DNA of 64,000 nt from Anaerorhabdus sp036636695 (GCF_036636695.1 NZ_JAVWNW010000001.1), one strand, 5' to 3'. Positions 51,366 to 60,958 are shown, counted from the stretch's first letter. The notes: generated by a model from the sequence alone, not told the origin. A program made the numbers and translations.

Positions 51366-51394
51366 TTGACAGAGATTTACTTGTCTTATATGAT
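51366..51394 (+). promoter_or_regulatory. Promoter of rpsP
   Basis: TTGACA (51366-51371), a 17-base spacer, and TATGAT (51389-51394). The gene start is 30 bases further on, after AAAGGAGG. Confidence 0.85.
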
Positions 51395-51423
51395 AGTAAA
51401 GGTAATTAAAGGAGGAAATCAAA

Positions 51424-51699
51424 ATGGCAGTTAAATTACGTTTAAAAAGAATGGGTGCGAAGAAAGCTCCTTTCTATAGAATCGTTGCAGCAGACTCTCG
51501 TTTCCCTAGAGATGGTCGTTCAATCGAAACAATCGGTACTTACAATCCAACTACTCAACCAGCTACTATTTCTTTAAATAAAGAATTAGCACTTAAATGG
51601 TTAAGTAATGGTGCGCAACCATCAGATACAGTTCGTAACATCTTATCTAACGAAGGTGTAATGAAGGCATTCCACGAATCTAAGAAAAGCGCAAAATAG
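51424..51699 (+). CDS. rpsP: 30S ribosomal protein S16
   Basis: Small-subunit protein of 91 residues needed for 30S assembly. It has the usual family start VKLRLKRMGAKKAPFYRIV and the RDGRSIETIGTYNP motif. It leads the rpsP-khpA-rimM-trmD-rplS cluster and has a consensus promoter of its own. Confidence 0.97.
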   Translation: MAVKLRLKRMGAKKAPFYRIVAADSRFPRDGRSIETIGTYNPTTQPATISLNKELALKWLSNGAQPSDTVRNILSNEGVMKAFHESKKSAK

Positions 51700-51701
51700 T
51701 T

Positions 51702-51956
51702 ATGGTAGAATTAGAAAAAGTACTACTTAATCTAGTAAAACCAATGGTAGAAGATCCAAATGCTTTGGAAGTGCGTCAAATGCTTAGCTTAAATGATAAC
51801 GAAATCATTCTTTATGTTTATGCAAAAAGTGAAGATGTTGCTCGTTTAATTGGGCGCCAAGGTTCTATGGCTTCTGCTCTACGTCAAATGATGTCTATAG
51901 CTTCACGTATCGAAGATAAGAAGATTACGATTAAGTTTGAAACATTAACAATTTAA
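51702..51956 (+). CDS. khpA: KH-domain RNA-binding protein KhpA
   Basis: Single KH-domain protein of 84 residues that, with KhpB/Jag, binds many transcripts and affects cell size in Gram-positives. The KH loop is RLIGRQGSMASALRQ, with GRQG as the GxxG motif. It starts two bases after rpsP with no clear ribosome site, so it is probably translated by reinitiation. Its position between rpsP and rimM is standard. Confidence 0.93.
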   Translation: MVELEKVLLNLVKPMVEDPNALEVRQMLSLNDNEIILYVYAKSEDVARLIGRQGSMASALRQMMSIASRIEDKKITIKFETLTI

Positions 51957-51976
51957 GGATGCGTTGCATCCTTTTT
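51955..51976 (+). terminator. Terminator/attenuator between khpA and rimM
   Basis: Stem AAGGATGC / GCATCCTT with loop GTT, then T residues. It starts at the khpA stop and may let rpsP-khpA outnumber the downstream transcripts. Confidence 0.75.
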
Positions 51977-51998
51977 CTTTCAAAAGGAGGTAAAACAT

Positions 51999-52505
51999 AT
52001 GGAAATGATTAAGATTGGTGTCATTGTGAATACATTTGGTATTCGTGGTGAAATGAAAGTTAAAAGCTATACAGACTTCATCGAAGAAAGATTTGGTGCT
52101 GGAAATACCGTTTACTTACAATTTGAAAATGAATACATTCCAATGAAAGTTCAACAGTGTAAAGAACATAAAGGAATGGTTTTACTTCAGTTTGAAGGAA
52201 AAGACAATATTAATGATATTGAAAAATATAAGTCTTGTGAGATTTATATTAAGAAAGAAGAATTACATCGTTTAGATGAAGGTTCGTATTATTTCTTTGA
52301 ACTAAAGGATATGAAAGTTATTGATGAAGAGGATAATGAGATAGGAACTGTCCTTCAAGTGGAAGAATCTTTGGCACATAATTTGCTAAGAATCAAAAAA
52401 TTGGATGGAACAACTTGTTTAGTTCCTTATGTTCCAGCATTCATAATTAGAGTAGATAAACTAAAGAAAACTATTCGTATAAGAACAATTGAGGGACTTG
52501 TATGA
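51999..52505 (+). CDS. rimM: Ribosome maturation factor RimM
   Basis: 16S rRNA processing factor that binds S19 in the 30S head, 168 residues. The N-terminal RimM domain has IKIGVIVNTFGIRGEMKVK, and the C-terminal PRC-barrel begins YYFFELKDMKVIDEE and ends VPYVPAFI. It follows a perfect AAAGGAGG site and overlaps trmD by four bases. Confidence 0.95.
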   Translation: MEMIKIGVIVNTFGIRGEMKVKSYTDFIEERFGAGNTVYLQFENEYIPMKVQQCKEHKGMVLLQFEGKDNINDIEKYKSCEIYIKKEELHRLDEGSYYFFELKDMKVIDEEDNEIGTVLQVEESLAHNLLRIKKLDGTTCLVPYVPAFIIRVDKLKKTIRIRTIEGLV

Positions 52506-53257
52506 AAATCACGATTTTAACACTTTTTCCAGAGATGTATGATGGGTTTATAAATACAAGTATTATTGCCCGTGCTGTGAAACAAGGAAAAGTAGAAATA
52601 GAATGTGTCAATATACGAGATTTTACATTGGACAAACATAATCATGTGGATGATACGCCATTTGGTGGAGGTCGTGGCATGGTTATGATGTGCCAGCCAG
52701 TACTGGATGCACTTGCACATGTCCGCAAAGCAAACAGTCATGTGATTTTGATGGCACCAAGTGGTAAAACGTTCAATCAAGCTTGTGCGAGAAATTATGC
52801 TCACAAGGAACATATTATTATCATTTGTGGTCACTATGAAGGGCTAGATGCTCGAATCTATGATGAAGTAGATGAATTAGTAAGTATTGGCGATTATGTA
52901 TTAACAGGGGGTGAATTAGCATCAATGGTAATTAGTGATGCAGTCATTCGTTTATTAGATGGGGTAATCGAAGAAGAAAGCCATTTAGATGAATCATTTG
53001 AGAATGGATTACTAGAATACCCTCATTATACAAAACCAGCTGATTATAAAGGTAAAAAGGTGCCAGAGGTATTGTTGTCAGGGCATCATGAAAATATCCG
53101 TAAGTTTCGCCTTAAAGAGTCACTTCGTAACACTTTAAAAATACGACCTGATTTGCTGGAAAACAGAGAATTTACTAAGGAAGAAATAAAATTCTTAAGA
53201 GAATTCGCTGAAAATGGAGAATTTGTTCCAAGTAACTTAGTTAAAATAATCAAGTAA
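52502..53257 (+). CDS. trmD: tRNA (guanine-N1)-methyltransferase TrmD
   Basis: SPOUT-family enzyme making m1G37 in tRNAs, which prevents +1 frameshifting, 251 residues. The trefoil-knot SAM site is seen in HIIIICGHYEGLDARI and YVLTGGELAS, with an N-terminal TLFPEMYDGF and the conserved DDTPFGGGRGMVMM. Its ATG overlaps the rimM stop (ATGA). It is in the usual rimM-trmD-rplS order. Confidence 0.97.
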   Translation: MKITILTLFPEMYDGFINTSIIARAVKQGKVEIECVNIRDFTLDKHNHVDDTPFGGGRGMVMMCQPVLDALAHVRKANSHVILMAPSGKTFNQACARNYAHKEHIIIICGHYEGLDARIYDEVDELVSIGDYVLTGGELASMVISDAVIRLLDGVIEEESHLDESFENGLLEYPHYTKPADYKGKKVPEVLLSGHHENIRKFRLKESLRNTLKIRPDLLENREFTKEEIKFLREFAENGEFVPSNLVKIIK

Positions 53258-53286
53258 ATTATGTAGTGCTTTTCAACAATGTTTAC

Positions 53287-53315
53287 TTGCATTAGAGGTT
53301 GATTTATGTTATTCT
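53287..53315 (+). promoter_or_regulatory. Promoter of rplS
   Basis: TTGCAT (53287-53292), a 17-base spacer, and TATTCT (53310-53315). It gives a leader of about 78 bases. Confidence 0.5.
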
Positions 53316-53321
53316 AATTGA

Positions 53322-53399
53322 GCCTAAAGGCGTCAATGTTCCGCTGATCCAATGGATGCATGAGCAATTGATTTGTATGATGAAAGAGGAGAAAAGAAA
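53322..53399 (+). ncRNA. Probable L19 ribosomal-protein leader RNA
   Basis: The leader before rplS contains the blocks GTTCCGCTGATCC and GGATGCATGAGC, where GATCC can pair with GGATGC-side bases across AAT. These resemble the Firmicutes L19 leader, by which L19 represses its own synthesis. The match is from memory of the motif and was not computed. Confidence 0.5.
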
Positions 53400-53747
53400 A
53401 TGAACTTAAATTTAGTACAAGAAATTACTAAGAGCCAACTTCGTACAGACATTCCTGAATTCCGTCCAGGTTGCACAGTACGCGTTGACGTAAAGATCAA
53501 AGAAGGAGACAAGTCTCGTATCCAAGCATTTGAAGGTTTAGTTATTGCTAAACAAGGAAGTGGTATTGGAGAAACATTCACAGTTCGTAAAATTAGTAGC
53601 GGAGTTGGGGTAGAAAGAACATTCCCTGTTCATTCACCAATTATCGATAAGATTACTGTTGTTCGTAAAGGTAAAGTTAGAAGATCTAAATTATTCTACT
53701 TACGCGGACTATCTGGTAAAGCTGCTCGTATCAAAGAAATTCGTTAA
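53400..53747 (+). CDS. rplS: 50S ribosomal protein L19
   Basis: Large-subunit protein of 115 residues at the 30S-50S interface. It has the typical PEFRPGCTVRVDVKI, IQAFEGLVIAKQG and RSKLFYLRGLSGKAARIKE. ATG 53400 follows an AGAGGAG site; the frame open from 53373 lies in the leader and has no family match. Confidence 0.97.
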   Translation: MNLNLVQEITKSQLRTDIPEFRPGCTVRVDVKIKEGDKSRIQAFEGLVIAKQGSGIGETFTVRKISSGVGVERTFPVHSPIIDKITVVRKGKVRRSKLFYLRGLSGKAARIKEIR

Positions 53748-53751
53748 TTTA

Positions 53752-53775
53752 AAAACCGGTTATCCGGTTTTTTTT
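53752..53775 (+). terminator. Terminator of rplS
   Basis: Stem AAAACCGG / CCGGTTTT with loop TTAT and a long T-run. Confidence 0.9.
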
Positions 53776-53811
53776 ATGCTTTTTTGTTATAATAGAACAT
53801 GAGGTGTAATT

Positions 53812-54363
53812 ATGAAGGAAATTAATTGGAAACATGAGATATTAGATTTTCTAAAAACATTAGTTATTTGTTTTTTGATTATATTTGTATTAACTAGATT
53901 TTTTATAAGACCTGTTAACGTTAACCAAAATTCAATGTATCCAACAATATTGGATAAATCATTTGGAGTGAGTAATGTGTTTTCTGTTAAAGCATTACAT
54001 GATGTTAATCGTTTTGATATTGTAGTTATTAATTTAGAGGATGGGAAAAATTTAATTAAACGTGTTGTCGGTTTACCAAATGAAACAATTAGTTTTAAAA
54101 ATGACACATTATATATTGATGGACAACCTGTTGAAGAAAATTTCTTCAATGAAGAATATCGTAAAGAAGAAATTCAAAAGTATGGTTACTTTACAGAAAA
54201 TATGGAGCCAATTACACTAGGACCAGATGAAGTTTTCTGTGTTGGCGATAACCGTCCATATTCCCGTGATTCTCGTGATTACGGGCCATTTAAAGAATCA
54301 CAAATCATGAGTAAAGGTCTATTTGTGATTACCCCATTAGATCGATTTGGAGGAGTGAAATAA
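53812..54363 (+). CDS. lepB: Signal peptidase I
   Basis: Membrane protease that cleaves Sec signal peptides, 183 residues. One N-terminal membrane helix (about 13-33) places the catalytic domain outside. The nucleophile is Ser41 in NQNSMYPTIL and the general base is Lys83 in NLIKRVVGLPNE; box E is VGDNRPYSRDSRDYG. A GAGGTG site precedes the ATG. It shares one base with rbgA, so secretion and ribosome assembly genes are cotranscribed here. Confidence 0.95.
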   Translation: MKEINWKHEILDFLKTLVICFLIIFVLTRFFIRPVNVNQNSMYPTILDKSFGVSNVFSVKALHDVNRFDIVVINLEDGKNLIKRVVGLPNETISFKNDTLYIDGQPVEENFFNEEYRKEEIQKYGYFTENMEPITLGPDEVFCVGDNRPYSRDSRDYGPFKESQIMSKGLFVITPLDRFGGVK

Positions 54364-55220
54364 TGACAATTCAATGGTTTCCAGGGCATATGACACGTGC
54401 CAAACGACAAATGCAAGAAGCCATCAAAACTGTAGATATGGTTATTGAAATTCGTGATAGTCGTATTCCTAATGCAAGTAAGAATCCAATGATTGATCAG
54501 TTGATTCAAAATAAACCAAGACTGATTTTATTGTCTAAAAAAGATAAAGGTGATTTGCAAGCAATTGATGAGTGGATTAAGTATTTAACTAATGAGACAA
54601 CACTTGTTTTGGCAATTGATTTTCTGCATGATAATGTAATTGAAATAATTGTTAAAGCATGTAAACAAATTATGAAGGCTAAGATTGATAAGCAAATCTC
54701 ACGGGGTATTCGTCCGCGAGCAATTCGTGCGATGGTGGTTGGAATTCCTAATGTAGGAAAATCAACATTAATTAACCGTATCGCAAAAAAGAAAGTTACT
54801 GAAACTGCGAACAAACCAGGTGTTACAAGAGCTCTTCAATGGATTAAACTAAATAAAGATTTAGAACTTTTAGATACCCCAGGAGTATTATGGCCTAAAT
54901 TTGAAGATCAAGAAGTTGGGTATTATCTAGCGCTCACAGGTGCAATCCGTGATGAAGTTCTAAATTTAGAAGAGATAGCTGCATTTGCGATGAAAAAAAT
55001 GATTGCAGAATATCCCAATAATATTAAAGACTTATATGGTATTGAAGTACAAGATAATCCATATGAAATGATAGAAGAAATTGGAAGAGTAAAAAAACTA
55101 ATTCGCACAAATAATGAAGTAGATTATAAGCGAGCAGTAGAATATTTTATTCATGATTTAAGAGATGATAATTGTGGAAGAATTACTTGGGAGAAAGTAA
55201 ATGATCAAACAAACAAGTAA
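54363..55220 (+). CDS. rbgA: Ribosome biogenesis GTPase RbgA (YlqF)
   Basis: Circularly permuted GTPase for late 50S assembly, 285 residues. It starts with the family mark IQWFPGHMTRAKRQM. The G motifs run LLSKKDKGD (G4), GIPNVGKSTLINRI (G1) and LLDTPGVLWP (G3). A C-terminal helical domain binds rRNA. The ATG overlaps the lepB stop (TAATG), and the gene overlaps rnhB by 20 bases. Confidence 0.95.
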   Translation: MTIQWFPGHMTRAKRQMQEAIKTVDMVIEIRDSRIPNASKNPMIDQLIQNKPRLILLSKKDKGDLQAIDEWIKYLTNETTLVLAIDFLHDNVIEIIVKACKQIMKAKIDKQISRGIRPRAIRAMVVGIPNVGKSTLINRIAKKKVTETANKPGVTRALQWIKLNKDLELLDTPGVLWPKFEDQEVGYYLALTGAIRDEVLNLEEIAAFAMKKMIAEYPNNIKDLYGIEVQDNPYEMIEEIGRVKKLIRTNNEVDYKRAVEYFIHDLRDDNCGRITWEKVNDQTNK

Positions 55221-55821
55221 TGAATATGAACATCAATACTGGAATGAGGAACAAGTACTTATCGGGATTGATGAAGCGGGTAGAGGACCACTAGCAGGTC
55301 CATTAGTAGTGGCTGGTGTTGTCTTTGAAAAAGGATATGAGAATCCACTAATTTATGATTCAAAGGGAATCAGCGAAAAGAAGCGTGAAGAATTATTTAA
55401 AGTTATTATTCAAGATGCAAAAGAATATAAAATTGAAATTGTGACACCAAAACAAATTGATGAAGAGAATATTTATCGAGCAACCCAACATGCGATGAAC
55501 CGCATCGCAACTACATTGCATTCAGATATCGTGTTGACTGATGCAATGCCTTTACCAGGACAAGAAAAAAAGGTAATTGATTTAATAAAAGGTGATCAAA
55601 AAAGTATAAGTATTGCGGCTGCAAGTATTCTTGCGAAAGTTGTTCGTGATCATATTATGTTTGGGTATGATATTCTTTATCCTGATTACGGTTTTAAGAA
55701 ACATAAAGGATATCCTACAAAGCAACACATTGAAGCATTAGATACATATGGTGTACTTGATATTCATCGAAGAAGTTATGGACCTGTAAAACGGTGTTTA
55801 CAAATAAAACTGGAATTATGA
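55201..55821 (+). CDS. rnhB: Ribonuclease HII
   Basis: Removes ribonucleotides and RNA primers from DNA, 206 residues. The DE acidic pair sits in IGIDEAGRGPLAGPLV; a further aspartate is in VLTDAMPLPG, and the C-terminal KVVRDHIM and YGFKKHKGYPT are typical. The start lies inside rbgA after a GGGAG site. The rbgA-rnhB-dprA-topA order matches Bacillus. Confidence 0.94.
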   Translation: MIKQTSNEYEHQYWNEEQVLIGIDEAGRGPLAGPLVVAGVVFEKGYENPLIYDSKGISEKKREELFKVIIQDAKEYKIEIVTPKQIDEENIYRATQHAMNRIATTLHSDIVLTDAMPLPGQEKKVIDLIKGDQKSISIAAASILAKVVRDHIMFGYDILYPDYGFKKHKGYPTKQHIEALDTYGVLDIHRRSYGPVKRCLQIKLEL

Positions 55822-55854
55822 AAAAGAATAGAATGATTTTCTATTCTTTTTCAT
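55818..55854 (+). terminator. Terminator of the lepB-rbgA-rnhB operon
   Basis: Long A/T-rich stem with left arm AAAAAGAATAGAA and right arm TTCTATTCTTTTT around a short loop, starting at the rnhB stop codon. Confidence 0.7.
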
Positions 55855-55905
55855 AAAATTTTTAGGAAAACTTAAATTATTGTCTATTAATAGATAGGTG
55901 ATGAA

Positions 55906-56643
55906 ATGAAACTTTCTAAACAAATTGCATGTTATGCCTATGAAACAAGCGGTGATTGGGATAAAATAGCTGAAAAGATAAAGAATAATGCCGAAGCAAA
56001 ACCATTCAATATTGAAGAGAATTATATTACGATCGTAGATGAGTTGTATCCTAATAAACTTCGCGAACTACGGTTTCCTCCTTGGATTCTCTTTTATGAA
56101 GGTGACATTTCATTACTTAATCAAAAATGTGTTGGGATTGTTGGGTCACGTAAATCACTTGATTATGGAATTCAAGTGACTAAAATGATTGCATCAGTAT
56201 TATCGAATAAATATGTATTGGTATCTGGACTTGCGAAAGGAATAGATGCAGTTGTTCATGAAGTTGGCATAGGAAAAGGTAAAACAATTGGTGTTTTAGG
56301 ATGTGGTTTAGACGTTGAGTATCCTAAAAGTAATTACGCCTTGTATGAAGAAATGCGTAAAAATCATCTATTAATCAGTGAATATCCTCATTTTGTAAGA
56401 CCACAAAAATGGCATTTTCCTTGGCGAAACAGAATAATTGCTGCATTATCCGAGAAATGTATTGTAACGCAAGCAAAGATTAATAGCGGAACTATGTTGA
56501 CCGTAAATGAAGCTTTAAATTTGAATAAGGATATCTATTGTGTGCCTTATCCAATCAATGAAATTGAAGGAGAAGGATGTAATTTATTAATCCAACAAGG
56601 TGCACAAATAATCGTTTCAGTTGACTATTTGAGTGAAATGTAA
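55906..56643 (+). CDS. dprA: DNA-processing protein DprA (Smf)
   Basis: Loads RecA on incoming single-stranded DNA in natural transformation, 245 residues, short for the family because only the Rossmann-like core and a small N-terminal part are present. The core shows GIVGSRKSLDYGIQVTKM, VLVSGLAKGIDAVVHE, GVLGCGLDVEYPKSN and INSGTMLTVNEALNL. The C-terminal winged helix of longer DprA proteins is missing. The ribosome site is AGGTGATGAA. With the short ssb and the pilin it fits a possible competence set. Confidence 0.9.
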   Translation: MKLSKQIACYAYETSGDWDKIAEKIKNNAEAKPFNIEENYITIVDELYPNKLRELRFPPWILFYEGDISLLNQKCVGIVGSRKSLDYGIQVTKMIASVLSNKYVLVSGLAKGIDAVVHEVGIGKGKTIGVLGCGLDVEYPKSNYALYEEMRKNHLLISEYPHFVRPQKWHFPWRNRIIAALSEKCIVTQAKINSGTMLTVNEALNLNKDIYCVPYPINEIEGEGCNLLIQQGAQIIVSVDYLSEM

Positions 56644-56739
56644 GAATTTGTAATTATTAAAAAAACTTGAAACTTAACAAGTTATGGGGTATTGTAGGGT
56701 ATGCAAGTTTTAGAAAAGTACTTTATTTGAGGTGAAAAT

Positions 56740-58764
56740 ATGAAAAATTTAGTTATTGTGGAATCTCCGTCCAAGTCAAAAACCATTGAAAAGTATTTAG
56801 GAAAAGATTTTGAAGTTGTATCCTCAAAAGGGCATATACGTGATTTAGCGATAAAAGGTAAAGACGGACTAGGCGTTGATGTGGATGATGAGTTTCAAGC
56901 AACTTATTCAATAAACACAGATAAAAAAGATGTAGTTAAAGATTTAAAGGCACGTGCAAAAAAAGTGGATCAAGTATATCTTGCAACCGATCCTGACCGT
57001 GAAGGGGAAGCGATTTCTTGGCATTTAGCACAAGTGTTAAAACTTGAAATAGAAGATACCAATCGTGTTGTATTCAATGAAATTACAAAAGATGCGGTTT
57101 TGGATGCTTTTAATCATCCTCGTTCAATTGACATGGGGCTTGTACGTTCGCAAGAAACACGTCGAATTTTAGATCGTATTATCGGATTTAAACTTTCTAA
57201 ACTATTAAAAAATAAAATTAAAAGTAAGTCTGCTGGTCGTGTTCAATCAGTAGCTTTAAAGCTTATTGTAGATCGTGAAAAAGAAATAAAAGCATTTATT
57301 CCAGTAGAGTATTGGACTTTAGATGCATTATTCAATAAAGATGGAAAAGAATTTGAAGCATCATTAGCGAAGATTGATGGTAAAAAGGCTGAACTTAAAA
57401 ATGCAGAAGATGCTCAAAAAGCTTTTGATGCATGTAGTGGTGCTTTCGAAATTACTAATATTAAGAAACAAGTGCGTAAGAAAGACCCTAAACTTCCTTT
57501 CATTACTTCAACACTTCAACAAGAAGCTTCAACTAAATTAGGATTTAGTGCTAAACGTACAATGACAATCGCTCAAAAACTTTATGAAGGGGTTGAACTA
57601 AAAAATAGTACGGAAGGTTTAATTACCTATATGCGTACTGATAGTACACGTTTAAGTAATGTTTTCATTCAATCAGCACATGAAAAAATTGAAACAGAAT
57701 TTGGAAAAGATTATTTAGGAAAATATAAAGTAAAAAATGATGATAATAGTCAAGATGCCCATGAAGGTATTCGTCCAACTAACTTAGCAAATACACCTGA
57801 AGAAGTTAAGGATTATTTATCACCAGAACAATATAAACTATATAAAATGATTTATGCGCGTGCTTTGGCTTCATTAATGGCTTCAGCTAAGAGTAATACA
57901 GTTGCGATTACTTTATCGCAAAATGGATATGATTTTACAGCGAATGGTACGCAATTAGCTTTTGATGGTTATTTAGCAGTATATGGTGACTATGAATCAA
58001 GTAAAGATGTAGTATTACCTGAACTTGAAGAAAAAGAGTCGATTACACCTAAGAAGCTTGAACAAAATCAACACTTTACAGAACCTCCACTTCGCTACAG
58101 TGAAGCTCGCCTTATTAAAGAGATGGAAGAACAAGGTATTGGTCGTCCAAGTACATATTCAATGATTATTGATACAATTCAAGCTAGAGGATATGTACAA
58201 CTTGAAAAGAGTACAGAAACATCTAAAACGAAAGTATTCTTTCCAACTGAACAAGGGATGTTAACAACGGATAAATTAGATCAATATTTTAATGATATTA
58301 TCAATGTAAAATATACAGCACAAATGGAAACAGAGCTTGATGAAATTGCGGATGGCGAAATGGATAACGTTGCGGCACTTAGAGAATTTTATAATCGCTT
58401 TGAACCACTTGTTACACATGCTTATGACAATATGGAAAAGATGGAACCAGAAAAAGTTGGAGAAACTTGTCCAGAATGTGGTAATGAGTTGGTATATCGC
58501 GTTGGTCGTTTCGGTAAATTTATTTCTTGTAGTACATTCCCAGAATGTAAATATACACGTAAGATTGAACAACCGGAAAAAGAAAAACCAGAACCATCAG
58601 GGAAGATGTGTCCAGAATGTGGTCATGAATTATTAAAACGTAAGAGTCGTTATGGCAACTACTTCTTAGGATGTAGTAATTTCCCAAAATGTAAGCATAT
58701 TGAAAATATTGAAGGGGAAGAAAAACCTAAATTTAAAAAAAGAAAGGCAACTAAGAAAAAATGA
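56740..58764 (+). CDS. topA: DNA topoisomerase I
   Basis: Type IA topoisomerase that relaxes negative supercoils, 674 residues. The Toprim domain has IVESPSKSKTIEKYLG and ATDPDREGEAISWH; the active tyrosine lies in LITYMRTDSTRLS. Two C-terminal C4 zinc domains are visible (CPECGNEL ... CSTFPECK and CPECGHEL ... CSNFPKCK). A GAGGTG site precedes the ATG. The stop overlaps trmFO. Confidence 0.97.
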   Translation: MKNLVIVESPSKSKTIEKYLGKDFEVVSSKGHIRDLAIKGKDGLGVDVDDEFQATYSINTDKKDVVKDLKARAKKVDQVYLATDPDREGEAISWHLAQVLKLEIEDTNRVVFNEITKDAVLDAFNHPRSIDMGLVRSQETRRILDRIIGFKLSKLLKNKIKSKSAGRVQSVALKLIVDREKEIKAFIPVEYWTLDALFNKDGKEFEASLAKIDGKKAELKNAEDAQKAFDACSGAFEITNIKKQVRKKDPKLPFITSTLQQEASTKLGFSAKRTMTIAQKLYEGVELKNSTEGLITYMRTDSTRLSNVFIQSAHEKIETEFGKDYLGKYKVKNDDNSQDAHEGIRPTNLANTPEEVKDYLSPEQYKLYKMIYARALASLMASAKSNTVAITLSQNGYDFTANGTQLAFDGYLAVYGDYESSKDVVLPELEEKESITPKKLEQNQHFTEPPLRYSEARLIKEMEEQGIGRPSTYSMIIDTIQARGYVQLEKSTETSKTKVFFPTEQGMLTTDKLDQYFNDIINVKYTAQMETELDEIADGEMDNVAALREFYNRFEPLVTHAYDNMEKMEPEKVGETCPECGNELVYRVGRFGKFISCSTFPECKYTRKIEQPEKEKPEPSGKMCPECGHELLKRKSRYGNYFLGCSNFPKCKHIENIEGEEKPKFKKRKATKKK

Positions 58765-60047
58765 GTGATGTGATTGTATTAGGTGCAGGACTTGCAGGTA
58801 CAGAAGCGGCTTGGCAATTAGCTAACCGTGGTTTTAAGGTCAAACTTATAGAAATGCGTCCTAAGAAAATGACACCTGCCCATAAAACTGAACAGTTTGC
58901 CGAGCTAGTATGTTCAAACTCACTACGTAGTGATGCCTTAACAAATGCAGTTGGTTTGTTGAAAGAAGAAATGCGTCTATGTAACTCGTTAATTATGAAG
59001 ATTGCTGATGAAACAAAACTACCCGCTGGTAGTGCACTTGCAGTTGATCGTGAAGGGTTCGCAAAACGTGTTACGGAAGAAATAATAAACCATCCTAATA
59101 TTGAAGTTGTCTATGATGAAATAACAGAAATACCTGAAGGACCATGTATTATAGCGACAGGGCCACTAACCAGCGATGATTTATCGAAAACGATTCAAAC
59201 ATTTTTTAATGCCGATCATTTCTATTTCTATGATGCAGCAGCACCAATTATTGAAAAAGATAGCATTAACTTTGATAAAGCGTATTTAAAATCACGTTAT
59301 GATAAAGGAGAAGCAGATTATATCAATTGTCCAATGACAAGAGATGAATTTGATGCTTTTTATCGAGAACTAATACAAGCTGAAACAGTACCAATTAAAG
59401 AATTTGAAAAAGAAGTATACTTTGAAGGTTGTATGCCTTTTGAAGTTATGGCTAAAAGAGGTATGCAAACTTTACTTTTTGGACCTATGAAACCGGTTGG
59501 GCTTGAACACAATGGAGTTCGTCCATATGCAGTTGTTCAACTAAGACAAGACAATGCGGTTGCAAGTTTATACAATATTGTTGGTTTTCAGACCCATTTA
59601 ACTTGGCCAGAACAAAAGAGAATACTCCAAATGATTCCAGGATTAGAAAACTGTCAAATTGTTCGATATGGAGTTATGCATCGTAATTCATTTATTAATT
59701 CACCTGTGTGTTTGAAAGAAACATATCAATCTGTTAAACGAGATGATTTATTTTTCGCTGGGCAGATGACAGGTGTTGAGGGATATGTTGAAAGTGCTGC
59801 AAGTGGATTACTCGCAGGAATCAATATGGCTAAAGTATTAAATCATGAAACACCCATAGTTTTAGGAAATACATGTATGATGGGAGCAATGGTACATTAT
59901 ATTACACATGCAGATGAAAAACATTTTCAACCGATGAATGCAAATTTTGGTATACTAAAACTAGAAGGAGACTTTAAGAAGAAAGATAAAAAGGATGCAT
60001 ATGCACCGCAAGCTCTTAAAGTAATACAAGAAAAATTATGCAAGTAG
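58761..60047 (+). CDS. trmFO: Folate-dependent tRNA-U54 methyltransferase TrmFO
   Basis: FAD-dependent enzyme making ribothymidine at position 54 of tRNA with methylene-tetrahydrofolate, 428 residues. The FAD-binding start VLGAGLAGTEAAWQLANRG is complete, followed by FAELVCSNSLRSD and, near the end, FAGQMTGVEGYVESAASG. The ATG overlaps the topA stop (ATGA) and the end overlaps xerC by ten bases, the standard Firmicutes arrangement. Confidence 0.96.
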   Translation: MSDVIVLGAGLAGTEAAWQLANRGFKVKLIEMRPKKMTPAHKTEQFAELVCSNSLRSDALTNAVGLLKEEMRLCNSLIMKIADETKLPAGSALAVDREGFAKRVTEEIINHPNIEVVYDEITEIPEGPCIIATGPLTSDDLSKTIQTFFNADHFYFYDAAAPIIEKDSINFDKAYLKSRYDKGEADYINCPMTRDEFDAFYRELIQAETVPIKEFEKEVYFEGCMPFEVMAKRGMQTLLFGPMKPVGLEHNGVRPYAVVQLRQDNAVASLYNIVGFQTHLTWPEQKRILQMIPGLENCQIVRYGVMHRNSFINSPVCLKETYQSVKRDDLFFAGQMTGVEGYVESAASGLLAGINMAKVLNHETPIVLGNTCMMGAMVHYITHADEKHFQPMNANFGILKLEGDFKKKDKKDAYAPQALKVIQEKLCK

Positions 60048-60958
60048 ACTCATTCGATAAAAGTTTAGATTCTTTCCTTGATTATATTAAGATAAGCAAA
60101 TCAGGTTCTATTAAAACAGAAGATGCTTATCGAAGAGATATAGGAAGATTTTTAAACTATCTACATGAAGAAAAAATCACTTCATTCGAGAAGGTAGATA
60201 AAGAAGTTATGATGAACTATATGACTCTTTTGCGTAGTGGTAAGATTACCAAAACAAAAATATCAAACACAAGTTTCGCAAGGGTGCTATCATCTTTGCG
60301 TTCTTTTTATAAGTATTTGAATCGATATGAAGGTATTGAAAATAATCCAATTCAATATTTTAAGTCGCCAAAATCAAAAAAATCATTACCTAATTTTTTA
60401 ACATTTGAACAAATGATGAATCTGTTAAGGAGTTTTGATTTAGATGATTCAGCACAACTTCGTAATCGCTGTATAATTGAAACTATTTATGCTTGTGGAC
60501 TTCGTATTTCAGAAGCAACGAGTTTAAAAATTAATAATATTCACTTTAGTCAACAAGTATTAACAGTTGTAGGTAAAGGGAATAAAGAAAGAATGATTCC
60601 TTTTTACCCAAAGTGTGGTCGATTAATTGAAAAATATATGAATGAGGCACGTAGTCTATGGATTAAAGAAGAACATGGTTATTTATTTGTTTCGCAAAGT
60701 GGTAAACCAATTACACCACGAGCGGTTCAAATGATACTTAAAGATGCGGGCGAAAGAATAGGCTTATCCGTTGAGGTTCACCCGCATATGCTACGTCATT
60801 CATTTGCGACACATATGTTAGATAATGGTGCTGACTTGAGAACAGTACAAGAATTATTAGGGCATGAGAATCTTTCAACGACACAAATTTATACACATGT
60901 TACAGTAGATAGACTGAAAAATGTTGTAAAACAAAGCCATCCACGATCAAAAAAGTAA
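60038..60958 (+). CDS. xerC: Tyrosine recombinase XerC
   Basis: Site-specific recombinase that resolves chromosome dimers at dif, 306 residues. A SAM-like N-terminal DNA-binding domain (about 1-100) precedes the catalytic domain with ACGLRISEATSL (Arg), VVGKGNKERMIPF (Lys), HPHMLRHSFATHM (His, Arg), LLGHENLSTTQIY (His, Tyr). The gene overlaps trmFO, so it is the housekeeping XerC of the topA-trmFO-xerC set rather than a phage integrase. Confidence 0.93.
   Translation: MQVDSFDKSLDSFLDYIKISKSGSIKTEDAYRRDIGRFLNYLHEEKITSFEKVDKEVMMNYMTLLRSGKITKTKISNTSFARVLSSLRSFYKYLNRYEGIENNPIQYFKSPKSKKSLPNFLTFEQMMNLLRSFDLDDSAQLRNRCIIETIYACGLRISEATSLKINNIHFSQQVLTVVGKGNKERMIPFYPKCGRLIEKYMNEARSLWIKEEHGYLFVSQSGKPITPRAVQMILKDAGERIGLSVEVHPHMLRHSFATHMLDNGADLRTVQELLGHENLSTTQIYTHVTVDRLKNVVKQSHPRSKK

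Noticed and set aside
60038..60958. Phage or transposon integrase
   Set aside because: The gene overlaps trmFO in the conserved topA-trmFO-xerC order, so it is the chromosomal XerC.
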